Source: Pseudevernia furfuracea
Taxonomy: Eukaryota; Ascomycota; Lecanoromycetes; Lecanorales; Parmeliaceae
Length of the DNA stretch: 64,000 nucleotides
Assembly: GCA_022315425.1 (NCBI GenBank)
Contig: JAIUPT010000041.1
Location: 1,736,001-1,800,000 of the forward strand
Direction of reading: 5' to 3'
Shown here piece after piece: positions 56,877 to 64,000 of the stretch (position 1 is its first letter; each line of letters begins with the position of its first letter). Under the pieces are notes generated by a model. That model was not told where the DNA came from and made no database searches. It saw nothing but the letters and a program-made list of their open reading frames with translations. A program made the position numbers and the translations under genes.

Positions 56877-57530
56877 TTTGGTGTAGCTCGCAGCCTGCGA
56901 AATGCTTCATCTTTCTAATCCTACGATTTACGCATGTTCTGGCATAGCGATGGCGTAGGCGCATATTCGGGGTTTTTGTTGGGCATTTCTGCACAGGTTC
57001 GAAATGTACATTAGATCGAGACACTCTCCACATATATCAAGATCAAAGACTATATTACGAGTGTCTGTGTTGCAAAAGCTTTTGGATGTGCTGCGCTTAA
57101 ATGACAGCGCTAGCGGAGCTGTCAATGGTTGTCTGCAGACAACACAGGAACAGTTCTAGAGTACCCCACAGTCGAGTCTCTACGCACTTCATTGGAGATT
57201 TTATCGTATCAAAGTTATCCGTTAAATCGAGTGAAGTGAGTTGCAACTCAATGTTTACGACACTCATAGTCCATACTACACGGCTTATGGCTCAAATCAC
57301 TTGAACATCACTTCTCTACTCTGCACCAATGATACACATACTGCTGATAATCGATACCATTCCAAAAATTCGTATGGAACAAAGCAAGCCTTGCACACTG
57401 GAGGGTTTCCATCGTAGCGACTGCATATTTGCCGTCGTTGATTGATGAACTTGATGAAACCGTGAAATAACTCGTCTCAAACTGGGCGGGCAATGTGTAT
57501 TTAAGAACTGCGGTCACAAAGCCCTCCAAG
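56877..57530. other. Intergenic region, presumed BRO1 promoter
   Basis: No coding potential recognised. Holds the perfect 16-bp palindrome at 57128-57143. Confidence 0.5.
57128..57143. promoter_or_regulatory. Perfect 16-bp palindrome upstream of BRO1
   Basis: GTTGTCTGCAGACAAC is its own reverse complement and lies about 390 bp before the BRO1 start codon. Such symmetry suits a dimeric DNA-binding protein. No factor is assigned. Confidence 0.35.
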
Positions 57531-60500
57531 ATGTTGCAGCCTCCGATGATATCGAGCCCGCTGAAGCAGACGAACGAGATCGACTGGATCTACCCCCTTA
57601 AAGACTACATCAGGCAGACGTACGGCGATGACCCCGAGAGGTATGCAGAGGAGTGCAACACCCTCAATAGATTGCGACAAGACATGCGAGGAGCAGGCAA
57701 AGATAGCACAGCTGGGAGAGACCTTCTATATCGCTACTACGGTCAGCTGGAGTTGCTAGACCTTAGGTTCCCCGTCGATGAGAATCACATCAAGATTTCA
57801 TTTACCTGGTATGTAGTGCACTACACGTAAACGTCGACCCACATGCAATTGCTGATAGCGTGAACACCTCTAGGTTTGACGCCTTCACCCATAAGCCTAC
57901 TGCTCAGTACTCATTGGCCTATGAAAAAGCCTCCATTATATTCAATATCTCCGCGGTGCTCTCGTGTCATGCTGCCTACCAAAATCGCTTCGACGAGACT
58001 GGGCAGAAAACGGCATACCACTCGTTCCAGGCAGCTGCAGGGATGTTTACTTACATCAACGAAAATTTCCTACACGCGCCGTCTACGGATCTGAGTCGAG
58101 AAACAGTCAAGACTCTGATTGCCATAATGCTGGCCCAAGGCCAAGAGATCTTTCTTGAGAAGCAAATAGCTGATGGGAGAAAGGTGGGTCTGCTTGCGAA
58201 ACTTGCAAGCCAAGCAGCATCTCTGCATGCTCAAGCTGCCGAGGGCGTCCAAGACAATGTAACCCGGGGAGTGTTCGATAAGCTTTGGCTACATCTCACT
58301 CAAGTGAAAGCAAATTACTTGTCGTCCATCGCTCAGTACTACCAAGCACTTGCCGATGACGATGCTAATTCCCATGGCACCGCTATTGCTCGACTTCAGA
58401 TTGCGGAAACCGAAGGCAAGGACGCGGCTCGAATCGCTGTTTCATTTCCATCCACAGTGTCCGCTGCCTCGAATCTTAGCTCGGAGACCGGGCCAAGTCT
58501 CGTAGAGATAACTAAGAAGCACCTAGCTAATGTCCAGGAAAGATTGGCGGTCTGTAATAAGGACAATGACTTTATCTATCACCAGGCGGTGCCCGCGGAA
58601 GCTGCCTTAAGCGGAATACCAAAATTGCAAGCAGCAAAGGCAATACCCGTGAGTGATCTATACCAAGGACAGGACATCCAACGGATTATTGGCCCCGATA
58701 TTTTCCAAAAGATCGTCCCAATGTCTGTTACCGAGTCAGCAAGTCTGTACGATGAAGAGAAAGCAAAGCTAGTCCGCGCTGAGGCAGAAAACGTGGAGAC
58801 CGCGAACGGCGAGATGGCCGCCAGTCTTGACTACTTGAAGCTCCCTGGAAGTCTCAATGTTTTGAAGGGAGGTATGGATCAAGAGACCAGAGTAGACGAG
58901 GAGTTTCGGACCTGGTGTGAGGAGCTCGCAGGCCACGAGCCTTTCGGAAGTGCATTCGATCAACTTCAAAGAGAAAAATCTAGCGTTTTGAGTACGCTGG
59001 AGAGGTGTACCAAACAGCTGGACATGGAGGAAAGTATCTGTGAAAAAATGAGGTCTAAATACGGTGGAGATTGGACGCAACAGCCAAGCTCCAAGCTAAC
59101 TTCAACACTTCGCAGCGACGTAATGAGCTATAGAGGTGCGGTTGAAGAAGCGAGTGGTAGCGACTCGCAGCTACTGCACACTTCTCGGCAATACGAATCG
59201 GATTTTGATGAAATGCGCTCAGCTGGCGAACTGGATGAGGCTGATGTGCTGTATCAGCGGGTTTTGCTCCATGCAGGGGCGAATCGCGGTAAGAGCAGGA
59301 ATGGTATTGGTAGTCCAATGACACCAAATAGAGAAGGAAATCTTCTCGACGACGATTTCGGCGAAGGGGGTCTTAGCGTCATGGACCAGATAGCCAAAGT
59401 TGAAGATCTGCTAAGAAAGCTGGACTTAATCAAAAGAGACAGAACACAGGTCCTCAAAGATCTCAAAGACAAGGTTGGGGTTCCTTGAATATCTCAACTT
59501 AAACAAGGCTAATCAAGGTTCTTTGAAGGTCCATAACGATGATATATCTAACGTCCTCATCCTGAACAAGAAATCGATATTGAATCATGAGAACCAGCTT
59601 TTTCAATCTGAGCTCGAGAAATACAGACCTCATCAAAACAGGCTGCTGCAAGCCACTCACAAGCAGACGGCATTAATGAAAGAATTGACAAAGATTTATG
59701 GTGTCCTTCTTCAGGACAAGCGGGTCAAGTCAGAACAGGCAAAATACGAAGCCTTCACTAGACAACGCAATTCTGTACTGACAAAGTACAAAAAAGTGTT
59801 TCAAGCTTTCAATGACCTAGTCCAGGGACTGATGAGTGCGCAAAGCTTCTACTCCGAGATGAAGCAAACTGCAGAGAGTCTCGAAAAGAACATAGAGCAG
59901 TATGTCAACAATCGCCGTACGGAGGGAGCAAACTTGCTCAATGGAATCGAAAAAGACAAGGCTAGCAGTGTTGGAAGCCAGGCGGACCGAGAGCGAGACC
60001 GATTGCGTGAGCTCATGGAGCGGATGTCGGTCGATCCCTCATCCTCATCACCAACAAAGTCAAGCTTATCACGTCCGAGCCCCTCGTCGAGACCATCGCA
60101 GTCCAAAGACTTATACTCCTCCAAGTCTCCAATTATATCTCCACCATTCTACTCGAAAAAAGTTTCGAATTACGGCAATGGACATGCATCGATGAAGTCA
60201 CCAGTGGCGGCTTCCTATCAGGGTTTTGCACAGCACACGCCTGATGTCAGTCACCAGCATCCAATGACCCGGGATACATTGCCTTCCTCCGATCCCTATA
60301 ATCCAATGGTGTATCCATATCAATCGCCTGCGTCACCACCTCCGTCTCAGCCCGCTCAAAGTCACCCACAGTACCCGCCGCAGCAAAACCAGTACCTTCC
60401 TCACGGCTATGTGCCCCCCCCTCCTCCACCTGGGCCCCCACCAGCTTCGCAAGGCAACTTTGGCAATCCTGGTTACTCCCATCCATCCGGTGCTGGCGGC

Positions 60501-60584
60501 TATGCTCACCACGTGCCTCTTCGGCAAAGCAGCACTACCCAACCGCAGGCTGACCCCTGGTCAGAGCTCAATGCTTGGAAGTGA
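57531..60584 (+). CDS. BRO1: BRO1 domain protein, ESCRT-III-associated vacuolar sorting factor (977 aa)
   Basis: Works on the endosome surface in multivesicular-body sorting. The family binds the ESCRT-III subunit Snf7 and recruits the deubiquitinase Doa4 (yeast knowledge). Exons: 57531-57808, 57874-59473 and 59529-60584. Introns are 65 nt (gtatgt...ctctag, phase 2, joining FTW to FDAFTHKP) and 55 nt (gttggg...gaag, phase 0, with a gctaatc branch site, joining LKDK to VHNDDISN). The start is the ATG giving MLQPPMISSPLKQTNEIDW, the usual N-terminus of this orthologue rather than of PalA. The Bro1 domain covers about 1-390 (YRYYGQLELLDLRFP, YEKASIIFNISAVLS). A helical V domain follows to about 770. 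A Ser-rich then Pro/Gln-rich tail (PPPPPPGPPP near 922) ends in PWSELNAWK. The gene is intact. A second possible donor at 59480 would add two residues. Confidence 0.95.
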
Positions 60585-61376
60585 GGATATGCAGTCACTA
60601 GTCGGGCAAGGCACTACGCAGACAGGCCAAATCAATGTGATAGCCTATAGGAGACAATAGCGCATTGTCCCCAGTCAATCAAAGATCCTAGGTGGCCTCA
60701 CATGATTGCTGATGACATAAAATGAGGAGGCGAGCAGACAGCTGCAGCCGCATCATGATACGGAAACGGCATCTTCAACATCACTGAATTGGAAGGGAGA
60801 GGTTCCATTTGGTTCATGACCCCTGCTTAGTGCCACGTCAAAAAACCTTTCTACCTCAGGCAACGATGGTCCAAACATTATTACACCTCAGCATGTCTGA
60901 AACTTCGGAAGCAGGCGCCAATAAGTGGTGATAGCCGGCACGCGCTATCGAAGCTGCGATTGCCGAAACTTGGGGTAGATCCGCACAGACATCAAACCCT
61001 GTGGCCACCACACTTCCATGCGCATGGAGAAAAGCTTCGCTTTCGTCGTCGGTATTTGATCTAGCAGACTTAGATGTGCATCGGCATAAGGGCATTATTT
61101 GTATCTCTAGGGCGAAGGCAGTAGTCTTACATGGATAGCATGGATTGCATTACAATAGGTCACGATCAATGAGACTATTTGATAATGCGCAACAGGCTTT
61201 GAATTTTAGATCCAGATCCAGTAATCGTACATTTCAAAACCATGCTTTTGAATGACACAGATAACACAGATGTGATTATGCCGCTGCGAATACCAAGACG
61301 AAACCCCTTCGCGACGTGCTCCTGTTTTTCGGGCCGACAGTGCGCACAAACGAAATTGGAGAATGCAAACACAAGT
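60585..61376. other. Convergent intergenic region (3' flanks of BRO1 and the transporter)
   Basis: Lies between two genes transcribed toward each other. A 79-codon minus-strand frame (60856-61095) has no recognisable domain, start context or splice partner, so I do not call it. Confidence 0.5.
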
Positions 61377-62469
61377 TCAAGCCGGGTAGCGCTCCTTCTG
61401 CTTGACACGCTCGCTCAATGGAGTGATCAAGTGACTGATGTCTCCCACAGGAATCTGGAATGGGAAGTCGACAGAAGCGAGCATTTGAGCAAAAAAGATC
61501 CACCAGCCTGCCAAAGTTGAGAGGAAGCCAAAGGCGCCGGCTGCAACCTGCAACCGCTCTGCCATTTCTTTGTGTCCCAATGCGGTGTGCCAGTATGCGC
61601 CGGTTAGGATAACGAAAGTGAGAAGCAGCCCGAGGAAGATGGCCACAAAGACAAGGTTTGTCCGCAGTGCGCAGATGAGGTAGATCAGACTCAGGAGGCC
61701 CATGAAAAGGAGGAAGAAGCCTGTATCATTACCACTTAGTATGGAAAAACGGACGGCGATGCTGGAGCTGTCTTACCAAAGCTCGCGTGGAATCCGGGGC
61801 TGTTGAGACCTTGTGCAGGCTGATTTGGATCAGCCGCATAAGCTCCATAGGCGTTGAACGATGGTGTCAGTGTCGAGCCAAGCGTGAACCAGAAGCCCCC
61901 TTTCATTCCAGAGATTAGCTGTCGGGAACGGATCTTTCGAATGAGAAGAGCTCACCAAAGGAACAGAAGACCACAAAGGAGAAAGTGTTTCCAAGAAAGA
62001 ACTCGAGGATTCCCCCGAGGCTCATCAGAAAACCTCCAATGAAGTAGTAGGCACCAACAGTGGCAATGCCATCAACGCCGGCCCCCCTCCAGCCCATGAG
62101 TTCGCACGAAAGCGGGCTGAGACTAAGCAGAAAGCCAAGGAGTGCCAGTGGCGTGGGATTTGCGAACGTGTTCCGGAGCTCGCCTTTGACAGCGTTTTGC
62201 GGGTTGAGGTATATCTTCTCAAACAACTCCGGACTAATAGTGACCGAGTTCGCGGTACGGATCTTGTTGATAGCTTCGTCGGAGGGGACATCTCTGCCGA
62301 GATGATAGGGCGATGTGGGCGAATTGTTCACATAATTGGGGCGAGTTGACTCTTCGGACACATTGTGCCGAGTTGGAAAAGATGGGTTCAAGGCCGGATT
62401 GAAACTCTTCTCGTGGTCTTCGGTCTTTCGGTGACGATTGTCTCGGTGGAAGGCAAGATAAGTATCCAT
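61377..62469 (-). CDS. GPR1/FUN34/YaaH family acetate transporter (326 aa)
   Basis: A plasma-membrane monocarboxylate (acetate) permease by family. Minus-strand exons: 62469-61956, 61899-61777 and 61720-61377. Introns are 56 nt (gtgagc...gaaag, 61900-61955) and 56 nt (gtaaga...acag, 61721-61776), both phase 1. The spliced length is 981 nt. A hydrophilic N-terminus of about 100 residues precedes the family signature NPTPLALLGF (104-113). Six membrane segments follow, including GAYYFIGGFLMSLGGILEFFLGN, FGGFWFTLGSTLTPSFNAYGAY, LRTNLVFVAIFLGLLLTF and AGWWIFFAQML. The start ATG at 62469 is preferred for length. An upstream in-frame ATG at 62517 would add 16 residues. Related proteins in Aspergillus (AcpA) are induced by acetate. 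No regulatory site could be fixed here. Confidence 0.9.
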
Positions 62470-62871
62470 CTGACCGACTATCGAGTGATTTTTCGAGCAG
62501 AGGTAGAAGGTTGACATGAGAGGCTCAGAATGTTTTGTCACAAGAGACAATGGGGCGTTTACTCTCGAGGACGTATGAACTTGTCTGAGTAGAACATACA
62601 AGCCAATGACAATATATACTAATCGAAAATCTCTGCATGCTTGTTGATTGGAGGAGGAGAGGTGACATTGAGAGGAGAATTTGAGAGATTCTACACGCGC
62701 ACAGGTTTCAGATTCTGTCCTATTTCCAGCACCGCCTGGCCTGCACTACCAGATTCGCCACTTGTAGCATGTTATACGGATGCCGAAGACGGTCATAGCT
62801 TAATTAGCGTCCTTGGGGGGATATGGGGTATGGGGTAAACATGGGGCCAACCAAGCTTTTTTGCGATGTAT

Positions 62872-62932
62872 GCCATAGTCTGGGGAAGACCGTGCGCAAG
62901 CTCTTCCGGCAGTATGAATATCAGACTATGGC
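62872..62932. promoter_or_regulatory. 11-bp inverted repeat upstream of the transporter
   Basis: GCCATAGTCTG (62872-62882) and CAGACTATGGC (62922-62932) are perfect complements with a 39-bp spacer. The spacer contains a smaller ggaag...cttcc pair. Could form a cruciform or be paired operator sites. Confidence 0.35.
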
Positions 62933-63001
62933 TTGATTGAATGGTCAGTAGTAGCTGGTTAAACTAGCACGTTGACAAGACTTCTTACGCGCCTCCTTTA
63001 T

Positions 63002-63036
63002 CCATTCGCCATTCGCCATTCGCCATTCGCCATTCG
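63002..63036 (+). repeat. Five tandem copies of ccattcg
   Basis: Perfect 7-bp microsatellite, five units. Confidence 0.9.
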
Positions 63037-63585
63037 CAAAGATCAAACGTGGAAGCAGCACCTCCGTCATACTGCATTATCCCTCATTTTGTTGGCCCAC
63101 TGTTGGCTTGGTGAAGGTTTCGACGTTGAGGAAACTTTCCTGCCAAGCTTCATGCCTTCTGGTGCGCGTTCTTCGCGCTAGACCTTCGAACAGCTTTCTA
63201 CTCTCCCCTGCGCACACCGTGCCTTCTGGCGCTTAAGCGCACACCTCAGAAGGTCTGGCGCATGTACGGAGTACAAAACTTAGCTATCATGCATCACAAG
63301 GCGCCACGAGCCAGAATAAGATGCTCATGGAGATGAAACGGCATGTTCATCTGATAAGGGTTCCCGATCCGAAGACGCACCTGCGCAAATTTTACTGTCC
63401 CTCCAAGCGCCGGGTCAGGCCTAAGCTGAAGCCATTAGCTTGACTGCTCGAAGAACCCAAATCGTTCGAGGTGCTATAAGCTAACAACCTTGTACTCCTT
63501 CGCGATGCGACAGCTTACTCTCACGCAGATCGTATCAGGTCAACGAGTTCTCGAGGACGGCATTCTAACGGGAACAAGCACCAAG

Positions 63586-63606
63586 AGAAAGAAAGAAAGA
63601 AAGAAG
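63586..63606 (+). repeat. (GAAA)n microsatellite
   Basis: About five gaaa units followed by purine-rich gaaggagagaag. Confidence 0.8.
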
Positions 63607-64000
63607 GAGAGAAGGTCGGCAATGTGGACGCTTCCTGAAAAGGATTAAACTACTAGCTAAATCGCCACAAGAGCCTCACCACATTATGCAACCACGCCAC
63701 GGCTTTGAGTGTTTCTCCGGAAATGAAGCTGTCTCGATGCTTGTAGTGATTGGTGTCGGAAGAGATCGCCGACAGCAGAACTCGAATGCCCACAAGAGCA
63801 CGAGACGGTCGGGTTTAGCTAGCATGGTTATTGGTTTCGAGCGGTATGCTGTCCACATTGTGCCTTCAGCGGGTCACCTATCAAGAGCACCTCGAGCACC
63901 TCGAGCAACTCCACACTTTGACCCCGGACATGGTTCCATCTGCCTTGAACATGCTGCAGTGTTTTTCGTCATTTCTCTTACAAATAGAGTAACAGTGTCC

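Larger units (their letters stand above)
62470..64000. other. Upstream flank of the transporter, no gene called
   Basis: Holds the transporter promoter. Three atgggg blocks occur near 62822-62847 and one CreA-like ctgggg near 62880. Toward the window edge (63676-64000) open frames exist on both strands: a plus-strand frame from ATG 63686 stays open to the end, and a minus-strand frame contains SSDTNHYKHRDSFISGETLK. Neither shows a known domain, so the edge may cut a gene. Confidence 0.4.

Noticed and set aside
60856..61095. A 79-codon minus-strand frame between BRO1 and the transporter
   Set aside because: No recognisable domain or splice partner, and it lies in the convergent 3' flanks. Kept only as intergenic.

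Overview
The window comes from a filamentous ascomycete (Pezizomycotina). The evidence is short (51-71 nt) GT-AG spliceosomal introns, fungal-specific protein families (C2H2 plus fungal-specific transcription factor domain, BRO1/BroA, GPR1/FUN34/YaaH acetate transporter), and a large AT-rich block of retrotransposons riddled with C-to-T / G-to-A transitions, the signature of repeat-induced point mutation (RIP). I cannot name the genus.

Positions 1 to about 49,030 are a gene-free repeat compartment. Most of it is a Russian-doll nest. A long inverted-repeat unit (5040-5988 against 36254-37160, each arm with a CAG/CAT-rich minisatellite) holds a Ty1/Copia element of family 2 (6706-35672, target-site duplication cttct). 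In that element's leader sits a family 1 Copia insertion (6952-29513, duplication caaaa). This is itself a composite of two family 1 copies and carries a LINE (14642-17398, duplication taattgatgctt) and a chromodomain Ty3/Gypsy element on the minus strand (19511-26786, 198-bp LTRs, duplication aaaag). Further family 1 copies lie at 1-5039 (minus, cut by the window edge), 38834-45618 (plus) and 45619-47006 (minus fragment). Solo or partial LTRs of a third family occur at 47438-48965. All gag and pol frames except parts of the LINE are broken by stops. No host gene is visible in the first 49 kb.

Positions 49,035-64,000 are ordinary, GC-balanced euchromatin with five intact genes. They are a C2H2 / fungal-specific transcription factor (50177-53560), a SAP30-like Sin3-HDAC subunit (53998-54645, three small exons, not visible as one open frame), the mitochondrial type I DnaJ MDJ1 (55137-56876, three exons), the ESCRT-associated BRO1 (57531-60584, three exons), and, on the minus strand, a GPR1/FUN34/YaaH acetate transporter (61377-62469, three exons). 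The first four run in the same direction and BRO1 converges on the transporter. Their functions (transcription, chromatin, mitochondrial folding, endosomal sorting, acetate uptake) do not form a pathway, so this looks like housekeeping synteny next to a RIP-mutated block.

The most unusual signals are these. C-to-T change in the repeats spares CpG and hits CpA, CpC and CpT. The family 1 LTR comes in versions with one or two copies of a perfect TCACGTGA E-box palindrome. The leaders carry 122-bp tandem repeats in variable copy number. CpA-dense minisatellites persist inside the RIP-mutated inverted repeats. An in-frame intron in the transcription factor would, if retained, remove a zinc ligand without breaking the frame.
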